A stretch of 34,555 bases of DNA from Pseudideonella sakaiensis (GCF_001293525.1 NZ_BBYR01000056.1:1-34555), one strand, 5' to 3'. Shown: positions 1-9,697, numbered from the stretch's first letter. Notes: generated by a model not told the origin, from the sequence alone. Numbers and translations are program-made.

Positions 1-190
1 GCGGCGCCGCGCCGGGCACGCCGACGGGCACCCAGTGGCGCGCGGCCGCCCGCGTGTCGGCATCGCCGAAGGCGTCCAGCGCCACCACCTGCCAGCCGGC
101 CCGGCGCGCCGACTCGGCCAGCCAGCGCGCCGACAGCCCCGCCACCGCCACGCAGGCGCCCGGCGGCGGCACGGCGGGCGCCGGGCTCAT
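1..190 (-). CDS. ATP-grasp family protein of the H4MPT cluster (N-terminal part only)
   Basis: Only the first 63 or so codons are in the window; the gene runs off the left edge. Its ATG (188-190) overlaps the mtdB stop codon as ATGA, so it is the next gene of the folB-mptG-mtdB operon. The visible N-terminus has a hydrophobic strand and a small-residue loop (VAVAGLSARWLAESARRAG), then a second strand ending LDAFGDADTR. That pattern is typical of the pre-ATP-grasp domain of the COG2232-type ATP-dependent carboligases that recur in bacterial methanopterin clusters. The ATP-grasp core itself is not visible, so the family call rests on this short pattern plus context. The substrate is unknown. 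Confidence 0.6.
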   Translation of the reverse strand, partial: MSPAPAVPPPGACVAVAGLSARWLAESARRAGWQVVALDAFGDADTRAAARHWVPVGVPGAAP

Positions 191-1107
191 CCGCCGGCGC
201 CCCCGGCCGGGCCGGCCAGCACCTCGCGCGCCACCGCGAAGGCGTCGTCGAAGCCGAAGCACACGGCCGGCTTCGCCTCGCGCATGCGCACCAGCAGGCG
301 GTGCTGCACCTGGTACTTGACGTTGCCGATCGCCAGCGCGCCGAGGCCCACGGCCGCCGTGCCCTCCAGCGGGCGGCCGTCGTCCATCACGCCGACGCCG
401 GCCAGGCCCTCCGGCGGCACCGCGTTGACGTCGGCCGCCACGCGCAGCCGGGCGGCGATGGCGCGGTCGGCCGCGGTCATCACCTGCACGCCGGCGGCGG
501 CGACGCCCATCACCACGTCGGCCTCGGCGATCGCCGCGCGCCGCTCGGCGTCGGTGTGGCCGCTGACCGCCTCCAGCGTCACGCCGAAGCGCGCGCCGGT
601 CTGCCCGGCCGCCGCCTGCGCCGCCGCCAGGCCCTTGTGGCTGGACAGCACCGCGGTCGCGCCCTCGCGGGCACAGAGCACGCCGGCGATGCGTCCGACG
701 GTGCCGGTGCCGCCGAGCAGCAGCACGCGCAGGCCCCGCAGCGCCAGCCCGTGGTGGCGCCGCAGCGCCGCCTCGGTGGCCGCCACCAGCGCGGCCGCGG
801 TGGTGTAGGAGCCGCTCGGGTCGGCGAACAGCGAGACCTGGAACGGCGGCACCAGCGCCGCGCGGGCGCGTTCCAGCATGTCGGCGGCCAGCAGCACGTC
901 GCGCCCGCCGATGAAGATGCCGGTGCGCGCCACGCCCTTCGGCCCGCGCGAGAAGATCGCGTCCTGGGTCAGGCCGGTGACCTGCTCCAGGGTCACGCCG
1001 CAGTAGGGCGTGATCACCTGGTAGCCGGCATCGGCCGCCATGTTGACGTCGAAGGGGCTCATCTGCGCCCCGGGGGTGAACATGTGCAGGATGTAGGGTC
1101 GTTCCAT
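187..1107 (-). CDS. mtdB: NAD(P)-dependent methylene-H4MPT dehydrogenase MtdB
   Basis: 306 aa, close to the roughly 300 aa of known MtdB proteins. It oxidises methylene-H4MPT to methenyl-H4MPT in the cytoplasm, the first oxidation of the formaldehyde-to-formate route. The N-terminus (ERPYILHMFTPGAQMSPFDVN) and the following PYCGV and FIGGRD segments are typical of MtdA/MtdB. A Rossmann motif LLLGGTGTVGR lies near residues 129-139. The ATG at 1105-1107 was chosen because family homology begins right there; the longer open frame upstream is antisense-like noise. It lies 59 bp after the beta-RFAP synthase gene and overlaps the following ATP-grasp gene by 4 bp, so it is co-transcribed with both. 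MtdA, which uses NADP and tetrahydrofolate too, is the alternative; cluster context favours MtdB. Confidence 0.93.
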   Translation of the reverse strand: MERPYILHMFTPGAQMSPFDVNMAADAGYQVITPYCGVTLEQVTGLTQDAIFSRGPKGVARTGIFIGGRDVLLAADMLERARAALVPPFQVSLFADPSGSYTTAAALVAATEAALRRHHGLALRGLRVLLLGGTGTVGRIAGVLCAREGATAVLSSHKGLAAAQAAAGQTGARFGVTLEAVSGHTDAERRAAIAEADVVMGVAAAGVQVMTAADRAIAARLRVAADVNAVPPEGLAGVGVMDDGRPLEGTAAVGLGALAIGNVKYQVQHRLLVRMREAKPAVCFGFDDAFAVAREVLAGPAGGAGG

Positions 1108-1166
1108 GGTGTGGTCGGGATCGGGCGGCCGGCACGGCCGGGTGGGTCGGGTCGGCGCGCGCGGGG

Positions 1167-2273
1167 TCAGGCCGGCGGCAGCCAGCGCAGCGCGGCCCCG
1201 TGGGCACGCGCGGCGACGATGCGCAGGTCCAGCGCCGGGTCGAGCACGCCGGCATCGGCGGCGCCGCGCACCACCGCCTGCGCGGCCTCGGCCGACGGCA
1301 GCAGCGCGAAGCCGGTCGGGCCCCAGGAGCTCTGCCCCACCGCCGCGGGCCCCTGCACCGCGACCCAGTCCAGCAGCCGCCCGACCGCCGCGCTGGTGTA
1401 GGCGCCGTGCGGCTGCGCCGGCGCGAAATGCCGGCCGAGGATGCGCTGCATGCGCGTCAGGCCGGCGGCGAAGGGCGTGAACTCGGCGCCGGCGGCACCC
1501 GGCAGCACGCGCATCAGCACCTCGTGGCAGATCTCGGCGGCGGCCTCGCGCGGCAAGGGCGGCAGCGTGGCGATCGCGGCCCGCTCGGCGGCGCCGCTCA
1601 GGCCGCGGCAGCGCGGGTCCAGCGCCAGCACGATGCGCCACGCGGCCGGCAGCTCGAGCCGGGCCAGCGGCAGCGCCGGGCCGCCATCGGCCTGCGGCCC
1701 GCCGTCGAGCAGCAGGCCGCCGTGCTCGAAGCCGGCGATGCCGATGCCCGAGCGCAGGCCGCGTCCGGTGCGCCGCGCCAGCTCGGCCGCCGGCCAGGCC
1801 ACGCCGGCCAGCTGGCAGGCCGCGCGGCCGACCGCCAGCGCGAGCTGGGTGCCCGAGCCGAGGCCGGCATGGGCGGGCAGCACCGCCTTCAGCCGCAGGC
1901 GCAGCGGCGGCAGCGCGGCGCCATGGGCGCGCAGCGCCTCGCGCAGCGTCTCGAGGTGGGCGCGGGCGCGCGGCAGCTCGGCCTGCGCGGCCGGCGTGTC
2001 GGCGAGGTCCAGGTCGCGGGCGGCCGGGCGCAGTTCGACCAGCGTCTCCGGCCCGTCGACGACCAGGCCCAGGCTGCCGAAGCGCCGCCCGAGGCTGGCG
2101 GACGGGTCGAGGAAGCCCAGGTGCAGCCGCCCGGGCGCCGCCACCTCGACGCCGGCGCCGAGCGCCGCGTCGGCATGCGGCACGGCCGCCGCGCCCGGCT
2201 CCGGCGCGGCCGCCCGCTGCAGCGGTGGCAGGGGCAGGCTGCCGCGTTCCCCGGCCTTCGGCGTGCCCGACAC
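1167..2273 (-). CDS. mptG: Beta-ribofuranosylaminobenzene 5'-phosphate synthase (beta-RFAP synthase)
   Basis: 368 aa. It condenses p-aminobenzoate with PRPP, releasing CO2 and PPi, the committed step of methanopterin biosynthesis. Homology starts at VEVAAPGRLHLGFLD. The GHMP-kinase-like motif PAHAGLGSGTQLALAVGRA follows in the first half, and the C-terminal half contains QSSWGPTGFAL, a strong family signature. The GTG at 2271-2273 is preferred because a GAGGA Shine-Dalgarno sequence, spanning the folB stop codon, lies 8 nt upstream. It gives an N-terminal extension of about 40 residues beyond the family core; a GTG at 2181-2183 would give 338 aa but has a poorly spaced ribosome site. The spacing implies translational coupling to folB. 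PabBC at 20356 would supply the substrate. Confidence 0.9.
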   Translation of the reverse strand: MSGTPKAGERGSLPLPPLQRAAAPEPGAAAVPHADAALGAGVEVAAPGRLHLGFLDPSASLGRRFGSLGLVVDGPETLVELRPAARDLDLADTPAAQAELPRARAHLETLREALRAHGAALPPLRLRLKAVLPAHAGLGSGTQLALAVGRAACQLAGVAWPAAELARRTGRGLRSGIGIAGFEHGGLLLDGGPQADGGPALPLARLELPAAWRIVLALDPRCRGLSGAAERAAIATLPPLPREAAAEICHEVLMRVLPGAAGAEFTPFAAGLTRMQRILGRHFAPAQPHGAYTSAAVGRLLDWVAVQGPAAVGQSSWGPTGFALLPSAEAAQAVVRGAADAGVLDPALDLRIVAARAHGAALRWLPPA

Positions 2274-2284
2274 CCGCGGGGTCC

Positions 2285-2806
2285 TCAGCGCGACGGTCCC
2301 GGCACCATGCCGTTGCCGATCAGCCGCAGCACCGCGGCCGCGCCCTGCCCGGTGCCGGTGGCGGCGCCGGCCGGTGCCGCCGGCGCGCGGCGCCGCTCGA
2401 TCTGCACGCCGACCGCCGACACGTCCGGGAACTTGCGCGGCTTGGCCACGCGCACCCGCACCCAGTGGGCGCCGAACTCGGTGAGCGCCAGGGTCGCAAT
2501 CTGTTCCGCCAGGGCTTCCAGCAGCGTCACACGGTGCTCCGCCATCAGCCGCTGCAGGCGCTCGCGCAGCACGCCGTAGTCGAGCGTGTCGCCGATCGCA
2601 TCGCTGTGGCAGGCGCGCAGCGGCGGCAGGCCGGCGCAGACGTCGATCACCAGCGGCTGGGGCTGGTGCAGCTCGCTGGTGTGGATGCCGATCACGGTGT
2701 GGCCGACGAAGCCCTCGATGAAGACCAGGTCCAGGCCCTCGGGGCCGGCCAGCGGCGGGGCAGCGGGATCGGCAGGCAGGGCCATGGCGGGGCGGGGCAG
2801 GCTCAT
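2285..2806 (-). CDS. folB: FolB-like dihydroneopterin aldolase of the H4MPT cluster
   Basis: 173 aa, longer than typical FolB (about 120 aa) because of an N-terminal extension of about 25 residues and an Ala/Gly-rich tail. The FolB/tunnelling-fold signature is clear: [15 protein letters not shown] with the active-site-type Glu, then [20 protein letters not shown], and [19 protein letters not shown] with the conserved Lys. Dihydroneopterin aldolase makes 6-hydroxymethyl-dihydropterin, needed for both folate and methanopterin; the location next to beta-RFAP synthase suggests a methanopterin role. It is the first gene of the minus-strand operon. A sigma-54-type promoter lies about 80 bp upstream. 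ATG 2804-2806 is used; ATG 2783-2785 is an in-frame alternative and neither has a strong ribosome site. Confidence 0.85.
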   Translation of the reverse strand: MSLPRPAMALPADPAAPPLAGPEGLDLVFIEGFVGHTVIGIHTSELHQPQPLVIDVCAGLPPLRACHSDAIGDTLDYGVLRERLQRLMAEHRVTLLEALAEQIATLALTEFGAHWVRVRVAKPRKFPDVSAVGVQIERRRAPAAPAGAATGTGQGAAAVLRLIGNGMVPGPSR

Positions 2807-2809
2807 CGT

Positions 2810-2845
2810 GTGTCCGTCGGTGTCGTGCGTGTCGGCCGGTGTCGG
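2810..2845. repeat. Four phased GTGTC repeats just upstream of folB
   Basis: GTGTC occurs at 2810, 2820, 2829 and 2839, that is every 9-10 bp, once per helical turn; three of the copies are followed by G. On the minus strand these read as GACAC repeats placed directly before the folB start codon, inside the predicted mRNA leader. They may be a phased protein-binding site or an RNA element. No known regulator motif is recognised. Confidence 0.5.
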
Positions 2846-2882
2846 CAGGAGGGGCGGCACCCGGCCGGGGCCAGGGTCTTTC

Positions 2883-2897
2883 GCAACTTGCGGGCCA
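2883..2897 (-). promoter_or_regulatory. Sigma-54 (-24/-12) promoter of the folB-mptG-mtdB operon
   Basis: On the minus strand the sequence reads TGGCCCG-CAAG-TTGC, against the RpoN consensus TGGCACG-N4-TTGC: the invariant GG and GC are present with the correct 10-bp gap and there is one mismatch. The predicted start, near 2872, gives a leader of about 65 nt before folB. A sigma-54 activator gene is divergently encoded 90 bp away. This is a sequence match only. Confidence 0.65.
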
Positions 2898-2898
2898 C

Positions 2899-2928
2899 GC
2901 GCGCCCCGGGATAACCCCGGGGGCGCGC
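2899..2928. promoter_or_regulatory. Long GC-rich dyad in the folB / activator divergent region
   Basis: The left arm GCGCGCCCCGGG (2899-2910) and the right arm CCCCGGGGGCGCGC (2915-2928) are inverted repeats with one extra G, around a short ATAA-containing centre. It sits directly upstream of the -24 element of the folB promoter and upstream of the activator gene, so an operator or strand-opening element is possible. With no T-run and a gene beginning just after it, it is not an obvious terminator. Confidence 0.5.
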
Positions 2929-2953
2929 CCCATGCCCGGCCTGCCAACATCGG

Positions 2954-2966
2954 GGACGGACCGTCC
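2954..2966. promoter_or_regulatory. Palindrome GGACGG-A-CCGTCC upstream of the activator gene
   Basis: A perfect 6-bp inverted repeat around a single A, located 21 bp before the activator start codon and about 80-90 bp upstream of the predicted folB transcription start. The position suits an activator site for folB or autoregulation of the activator. No family motif is recognised. Confidence 0.4.
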
Positions 2967-2986
2967 GAGTCTCCCGGAGCCGACCC

Positions 2987-5005
<2,019 letters not shown>

Positions 5006-5023
5006 GCCGGCCTTCGCGCGGCG

Positions 5024-5039
5024 CCGGCCTTCGGGCCGG
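5024..5039 (+). terminator. Stem-loop after the activator gene
   Basis: A perfect 6-bp stem CCGGCC / GGCCGG closes on a stable TTCG tetraloop, 18 bp after the activator stop codon and 24 bp before dmrB. There is no T-run, so it may be a Rho-assisted terminator or an mRNA-stabilising hairpin. Confidence 0.45.
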
Positions 5040-5063
5040 GGCGGCCGCTGGTAGGCTCGCGGC

Positions 5064-5729
5064 ATGACGGCAGCCCCCCGCTTCGCCTGGGCCGTGACCG
5101 GCTCGGGCCACGAGCTGGAGGAGTCGCTCGCGCTGGCCGCACGGCTGCCGGACGTCGATCTGTTCCTCTCGGCCGCTGCCGAGGAGGTGCTGCCGATGTA
5201 TGGCCGCCGGCTCGAGGCGCTGCGCCGGCGCTTCCGCGTGGTGCGCGACAAGACCGCGAGCGCGGTGCCGGTGGGCGCCCTCTATGCCGAGGCCTACCAC
5301 ACGCTGGTGGTCGCGCCGGCCACCAGCAACACCGTGGCCAAGTGCGCCGTCGGCATCAGCGACAGCCTGCCGACCAACCTCTACGCCCAGGCGGGCAAGC
5401 TCGGCATCCCGAGCCTGGTCTATGCCTGCGACACCGAGCCGGTGGTGGTGACGCGCGCGCCGCACGACTGGGTCACGCTGCGGCCGCGGCGCATCGAGCT
5501 GCGCAACGTCGCGCTGCTGCGCGAGTTCGAGGCCACCGAGGTGCTGGCCAGCGCCGCCGAGCTCGAGGCGGCGCTCGGCCGGCGGCTCGCGGCGCTCGGC
5601 CTGGCCTGGCTGCCGGCGCAGGCCGCGGCGGACTTCCTCGCCGAGCGTGGCCCGGCCAGCGACGCACCGGGGCCGGACGACGACGGGGCCGAGGGCCGCG
5701 TACGCCGACCCGGGGAGACCGCGGCATGA
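5064..5729 (+). CDS. dmrB: DmrB-type flavoprotein, dihydromethanopterin reductase
   Basis: 221 aa. DmrB-type flavoproteins reduce 7,8-dihydromethanopterin to H4MPT, the last step of cofactor synthesis; the Burkholderia enzyme is characterised. The fold is that of the UbiX/Dfp flavoprotein family: a first strand and loop [14 protein letters not shown] (9-22) and the FMN-binding segment [16 protein letters not shown] (82-97), then [11 protein letters not shown]. The last 35 residues are an acidic, low-complexity tail. It is the first gene of a five-gene operon; its stop overlaps the start of the next gene as ATGA. No clear ribosome site is visible before the ATG. The alternative name is archaeoflavoprotein AfpA-like; genome context favours DmrB. 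Confidence 0.85.
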   Translation: MTAAPRFAWAVTGSGHELEESLALAARLPDVDLFLSAAAEEVLPMYGRRLEALRRRFRVVRDKTASAVPVGALYAEAYHTLVVAPATSNTVAKCAVGISDSLPTNLYAQAGKLGIPSLVYACDTEPVVVTRAPHDWVTLRPRRIELRNVALLREFEATEVLASAAELEAALGRRLAALGLAWLPAQAAADFLAERGPASDAPGPDDDGAEGRVRRPGETAA

Positions 5730-7216
5730 CGGCCGCGGCCGGCCCCGCGCCGCCGGACGGCGCCGCCCGCCCGCCCGAGCACCTGCTCTTCCTCACCGGC
5801 CGCCTCGCCGAGCCGGCGCTGCGCCGGGTGCTCGAGGGCCTGGACAGCACCGCCGGCGACCCGGCGAGCGCCTTCACCTGGGAGGTGCGCGAGATCGGCC
5901 TGCAGGTGGCCGCGCTGATGACCACCGAGATGGTGCGGCGGCGCCTGCCCGCGCCGCTGCCGGCCGACCGCCTGGTGCTGCCGGGGCGCTGCCGCGGCGA
6001 CGTGGACGCGCTGGCGGCGCACTACGGCCGCCCCGTGCTGCGCGGGCCGGAGGAGCTGAAGGACCTGCCGCAGTTCTTCCGCCGCCAGGCCCGGCCGATC
6101 CCGCTGGACACCCACGCGACGCTGATCTTCGCGGAGATCGTCGACGCACCGGCGCTGACGATCGACGCGCTGCTGGCGCGCGCCGCCGCGCTGCGCGCCG
6201 ACGGCGCCGACGTGATCGACCTGGGCGCGCTGCCGGACACGCCCTTCCCGCAGCTGGAGGACGCGGTGCGCGCGCTGAAGGCCGCCGGCCACGCCGTCAG
6301 CGTCGACTCGATGAACGACGACGAGCTGCGCCGCGGCCAGCGCGCCGGCGCCGACTACCTGCTGAGCCTGCACGCGGGCAATGCCGGCATCGCCGACGAG
6401 GGCCCGGCGGTGCCCGTGCTGATCCCGCAGCGGCCCGGCGACGAGGCCTCGCTGTGGGCGCTGGTGGAGCGCTTCCAGGCCGCCGGCCGGCCCTTCCTCG
6501 CCGACCCCATCCTCGACCCGCTGCCCTTCGGCTTCCTCGCGTCGCTGCTGCGCTACCACCGGCTGCGCGAGCGCTTTCCCGCGGCGCCGATCCTGATGGG
6601 CGTGGGCAACCTCACCGAGCTGACCGAGGCCGACACCAGCGGCATCAACGCGCTGCTGTTCGGCATCGGCGCCGAGCTGGGCATCGCCGCGGTGCTGACC
6701 ACCCAGGTCAGCGCGCACGCGCGGCGCGCCGTGCGCGAGGCCGACTGGGCGCGCCGCATCATGCACGCCGCCGCACGGCACCGCGTGCTGCCCAAAGGCC
6801 TGTCGGACGCGCTGATGACGGTGCACGACAAGCAGCCCTTCCCCGACAGCCCGCAGGAGATCGCCGCCCGCGCTGCCGGCGTGCGCGACCCGAACTTCCG
6901 GATCCAGGTCGCCGAGGACGGGCTGCACGTCTACAACCGCGACGGCCTGCGCCACGGCCGCGACCCCTTCGAGCTGTGGCCCCGGCTCGGCCTGGCGCAC
7001 GATGCCGGCCACGCCTTCTACATGGGCGTGGAGACGGCGCGCGCGCAGATCGCCTGGCAGCTCGGCAAGCGCTACGTGCAGGACGAGCCGCTGGCCTGGG
7101 GCTGCGCCGTCGAGGCCGACACACCCGACCTCGCGGCCCACTGCGCCCCCGGCAGCACCCGCGCGCCGCGCCGGCGCGACGACCCGGCCGCCGCGGCCGC
7201 GACCCCCGATGCCTGA
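5726..7216 (+). CDS. Dihydropteroate synthase-related protein (DUF6513 plus DHPS-like barrel)
   Basis: 496 aa. Residues about 15-110 form the DUF6513-type N-terminal region (HLLFLTGRLAE, AALMTTEMVRRRL, LPGRCRGD). Residues about 130-400 resemble the pterin-binding TIM barrel of dihydropteroate synthases (ADVIDLGALPD, AVSVDSMND, ILMGVGNLTELTEADTSG). This matches the DHPS-related family (TIGR00284) shared by methanogens and H4MPT-using bacteria. The reaction is not established; condensation of a pterin or another activated alcohol with an amine or phenol is plausible from the fold. ATG 5726 overlaps the dmrB stop (ATGA), and the downstream gene starts inside its last codons. The final 25 residues are Arg/Ala-rich and not conserved-looking. 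Confidence 0.85.
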   Translation: MTAAAGPAPPDGAARPPEHLLFLTGRLAEPALRRVLEGLDSTAGDPASAFTWEVREIGLQVAALMTTEMVRRRLPAPLPADRLVLPGRCRGDVDALAAHYGRPVLRGPEELKDLPQFFRRQARPIPLDTHATLIFAEIVDAPALTIDALLARAAALRADGADVIDLGALPDTPFPQLEDAVRALKAAGHAVSVDSMNDDELRRGQRAGADYLLSLHAGNAGIADEGPAVPVLIPQRPGDEASLWALVERFQAAGRPFLADPILDPLPFGFLASLLRYHRLRERFPAAPILMGVGNLTELTEADTSGINALLFGIGAELGIAAVLTTQVSAHARRAVREADWARRIMHAAARHRVLPKGLSDALMTVHDKQPFPDSPQEIAARAAGVRDPNFRIQVAEDGLHVYNRDGLRHGRDPFELWPRLGLAHDAGHAFYMGVETARAQIAWQLGKRYVQDEPLAWGCAVEADTPDLAAHCAPGSTRAPRRRDDPAAAAATPDA

Positions 7217-7865
7217 GCTGATCTACGAAACCGTCGTCACCACCCGCGACGCCGCGGGCCGGGTGCACATCGCGCCGATGGGCGTGCGCTACCTCGGCGA
7301 CGAGGTGGTGCTGATGCCCTTCCGCCCCTCGCAGACCCTGGCCAACATCGAGGCCGGCGGCTGCGCGGTGCTGAACCTGCTGACCGAGGTGCGCGTCTTC
7401 GCCGGCTGCGTGACCGGCCGGCGCGACTGGCCGACGCTGCCGCTGGACGACGGCAGTCCCGGCGTGCCGCCCTTCCCCGGCGTGCGGCTGGCCGCCGCGC
7501 TTGGCCACGCGGCGCTGCGCCTGGTGCACCACGACCAGGGTGCCGAGCGGCCGGTGCTGCGCCTGGCGCGGGTGCACGAGGCCACCCACGCGCCCTTCGC
7601 CGGGCTGAACCGGGCCCAGGCCGCGGTCATCGAGGGGGCGGTGCTGGTCAGCCGGCTGCACCTGCTGCCGGCCGACAAGGTCGAGCGCGAGCTGGCCTAC
7701 CTGCAGATCGCGATCGACAAGACCGCCGGCCCGGCCGAGCTGGAGGCCTGGGGCTGGCTGCTGCAGGCCGTCGCGGCGCACGCGGCGCGCAGCGCGGCGG
7801 GCCCGGCGGCCGGGCCCGCCGAGCCGCCCGCCAGCGGCGTGAGCTGGGGAAGGCCAGGCCGATGA
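7209..7865 (+). CDS. DUF447 family protein (flavin-reductase-like split barrel)
   Basis: 218 aa. The start LIYETVVTTRDAAGRVHIAPMGV and the following PFRPSQTLANI are typical of DUF447, a family of small FMN-binding split-barrel-like proteins found in methanogens and in bacterial H4MPT clusters. The biochemical role is unknown; a flavin-dependent redox step in cofactor synthesis is a reasonable guess given its place between the DHPS-related gene and mfnB. ATG 7209 overlaps the upstream gene by 8 bp, and its TGA overlaps the mfnB start as ATGA. The last 25 residues are Ala/Gly/Pro-rich, as in several proteins of this window. Confidence 0.8.
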   Translation: MPELIYETVVTTRDAAGRVHIAPMGVRYLGDEVVLMPFRPSQTLANIEAGGCAVLNLLTEVRVFAGCVTGRRDWPTLPLDDGSPGVPPFPGVRLAAALGHAALRLVHHDQGAERPVLRLARVHEATHAPFAGLNRAQAAVIEGAVLVSRLHLLPADKVERELAYLQIAIDKTAGPAELEAWGWLLQAVAAHAARSAAGPAAGPAEPPASGVSWGRPGR

Positions 7866-8779
7866 GCGTGCCGGGCCGCCTCCAGGGCGAACACCTCGGT
7901 GCGCCGTACGCGGGTGGCCCGATGACCGCGCCAGGCAGGGCCGCGCTGCAGCTGCTGGTCAGCGTCCGCGACCTCGCCGAGGCGCGCGCGGTGGCCGCGG
8001 CGGGCATCGACTTCGTCGACCTGAAGGACCCGTCCGACGGCGCGCTGGGCGCCTTGCCGCTGCCGCTGCTCGGCGCCATCGTGCAGGCGCTGCGGGCCGG
8101 CGGCACGGCGCCGCGGCTCAGCGCCACCACCGGCGACCTGCCGCCGGAGGCCCGCGAGGCGGTGCGCACGCGCGCGCTGGCCACCGCGGCGGCCGGCGTG
8201 GACCTGGTCAAGGTCGGCATCGGCCCCGGCCCGGCGGCGGCCGCCTGCGCGCTGCTCGACCGGCTGGCCGTGCTGCCCGCGGCGATCGTGCCGGTGCTGA
8301 TCGCCGACGCCGGCATCGACCCGGCGGTGTCGGCGCATGCGCTGGCGCTGCGCCGGCACCACGGCTGCTTCCCGGCGCTGATGCTCGACACCGCCGGCAA
8401 GGGCCGCGGCAGCCTGCTGCAGCGCCGCCCCACGGCCGAGCTGCGCGACTGGGTGGCCGCGGTGCGCGCCAGCGGCGCGCTGGCCGGCCTGGCCGGCGCG
8501 CTGCGCGCCGACGAGCTGCCGGCGCTGCGCGCCCTCGGCGCCGACTACGCCGGCTTCCGCAGCGCCGTCTGCGCCGGCGACCGGGCCGGCGCGCTCGACC
8601 CGGCGCGGCTGGCGGCGCTGCTGGCGGCGCGGTCCGCGCTCGGGACGGCCCCGGGGACCGCAACTGCAACCGCGACCGCGGCCTCGCCCTCGCCCTCGCC
8701 CGATCGCGATCCCGAAGCCGTAGCCAATCCCGCTCCCGACCCCGCCACGGCCGCCCGCGCCGCGGGTTGCGCGGCATGA
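7862..8779 (+). CDS. mfnB: (5-Formylfuran-3-yl)methyl phosphate synthase MfnB
   Basis: 305 aa, longer than the roughly 235 aa of archaeal MfnB. MfnB joins two glyceraldehyde-3-phosphate molecules into the furan ring of methanofuran. The TIM-barrel signature FVDLKDPSDGALGA has the Schiff-base-type Lys (K55), and LMLDTAGKGRGSL has the second conserved Lys (K180). The ATG at 7862 has GGGGAAGG 8 nt upstream; an in-frame ATG at 7922 would remove a 20-residue extension that looks non-homologous. The last 45 residues are a low-complexity Ala/Thr/Pro/Ser/Asp tail encoded by degenerate short repeats. Start and stop overlap both neighbours, so it is translated with DUF447 upstream and the TonB-C-like gene downstream. 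Confidence 0.9.
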   Translation: MSVPGRLQGEHLGAPYAGGPMTAPGRAALQLLVSVRDLAEARAVAAAGIDFVDLKDPSDGALGALPLPLLGAIVQALRAGGTAPRLSATTGDLPPEAREAVRTRALATAAAGVDLVKVGIGPGPAAAACALLDRLAVLPAAIVPVLIADAGIDPAVSAHALALRRHHGCFPALMLDTAGKGRGSLLQRRPTAELRDWVAAVRASGALAGLAGALRADELPALRALGADYAGFRSAVCAGDRAGALDPARLAALLAARSALGTAPGTATATATAASPSPSPDRDPEAVANPAPDPATAARAAGCAA

Positions 8780-9519
8780 GGGCCCGGCTGCCGGCGGCCC
8801 GCCTCGCCAGCGCCGCCGCGCTCGCACTGGCCGCCGCGCTCGCCGGTGCCGCCACACCCGGCCCGCCGCCGCCGGCGATCGCACGCCCGGCTGCGGCTGC
8901 GCCGGCCGCGTCGGACGCCCCGGGTGCCGCCGACCCGGCGGGCGGCACGGACGGCGCGGGCGAATCGCCAGGACGCGCGGACGCCACCGCGCCCTACGAG
9001 GTCACCGTCTGGGCACGCGGCCGCTTCGGGCCCGACGGCCTGCTGCAGCAGCTCGACTTCATCGCGCCGCAGCCGCATCCGCCGGCCTTCCTGGCGCAGC
9101 TGCGCGAGGCGCTGCAGCCGGTGCGCGTGCGCGCGCCCGACACCGGTGACGCGGCGGCGGCAGGCGGGCAGGTGGATGGCGGCCTGCGCATCCGCGTGCG
9201 CATCCTGCCGGGCCGCGCGGCCGCCTTCCAGCTGCGTTCGGTGGAGGCCCATCCGCTGCCGCTGGAGGTGGTCTGGCCGCCGCGCGCCCGCGTCGCCCGG
9301 GCGCGCGCCGGGCGCATCGGCTACCTCGTCGAGGCGCAGTGCGTCGTCGACACCGCGGGCCGCTGCGGCGAGGTGCGCCTGCAGGCCGCCGACGCCGTCC
9401 CCGAGGAACTGCGCCGCGCGGTGCGCGACGCCTTCCGCCAGTGGCGCTTCGAGCCGCTGCGCGTGGACGGCCGGCCGGTCGCCGCGCCGGCCTGGGCGCA
9501 CTTCCGCGTCTCCGCGTGA
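8776..9519 (+). CDS. Exported protein with TonB-like C-terminal domain
   Basis: 247 aa. The N-terminus (RARLPAARLASAAALALAAALAGAA) is a signal peptide or uncleaved signal anchor. A Pro/Ala-rich linker follows to about residue 75. The C-terminal quarter has the TonB-C pattern: a strand region VEAQCVVDTAGRCGEVRL, then FRQWRFEPLRVDGRPVAA and a final strand. It therefore probably sits in the periplasm, anchored or free. Its ATG overlaps the mfnB stop (ATGA), placing an envelope protein in a cytoplasmic cofactor operon. TonB proteins energise outer-membrane receptors; no ExbB/ExbD or receptor is encoded nearby, so a transport role is uncertain. The rest of the protein, about 75-165, is not recognised. 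Confidence 0.65.
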   Translation: MRARLPAARLASAAALALAAALAGAATPGPPPPAIARPAAAAPAASDAPGAADPAGGTDGAGESPGRADATAPYEVTVWARGRFGPDGLLQQLDFIAPQPHPPAFLAQLREALQPVRVRAPDTGDAAAAGGQVDGGLRIRVRILPGRAAAFQLRSVEAHPLPLEVVWPPRARVARARAGRIGYLVEAQCVVDTAGRCGEVRLQAADAVPEELRRAVRDAFRQWRFEPLRVDGRPVAAPAWAHFRVSA

Positions 9520-9697
9520 CGACGGCGCCACACGCCGGCCGACCCCACCCGCGGGCGGGTCCGGCTGGCGCCGGCGCCGGCCCGGGTGTAGCCTCGACGA
9601 CGGACCCGCCGGCGCGGCAGGTGCGGTCCGCGGGCGCCGGCCCGCCCCCTGCCTTCGCCGCACGCTGCGCCGCCACCCGCGGCACGAGGAGCCGAGC
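9520..9697 (+). other. Intergenic region before the SoxYZ-like gene
   Basis: 178 bp with no gene. It contains imperfect GC-rich inverted repeats near 9536-9573 (CCGGCCGACCC and GGGTCCGGCTGG as arms), which could end the dmrB operon. GTGTAG (9586-9591) resembles a weak -10 element. No -24/-12 promoter was seen. Confidence 0.3.

Noticed and set aside
5051-5063. TAGGCT as a -10 element for dmrB
   Set aside because: It lies almost on the start codon and has no -35 partner; not enough to call a promoter.
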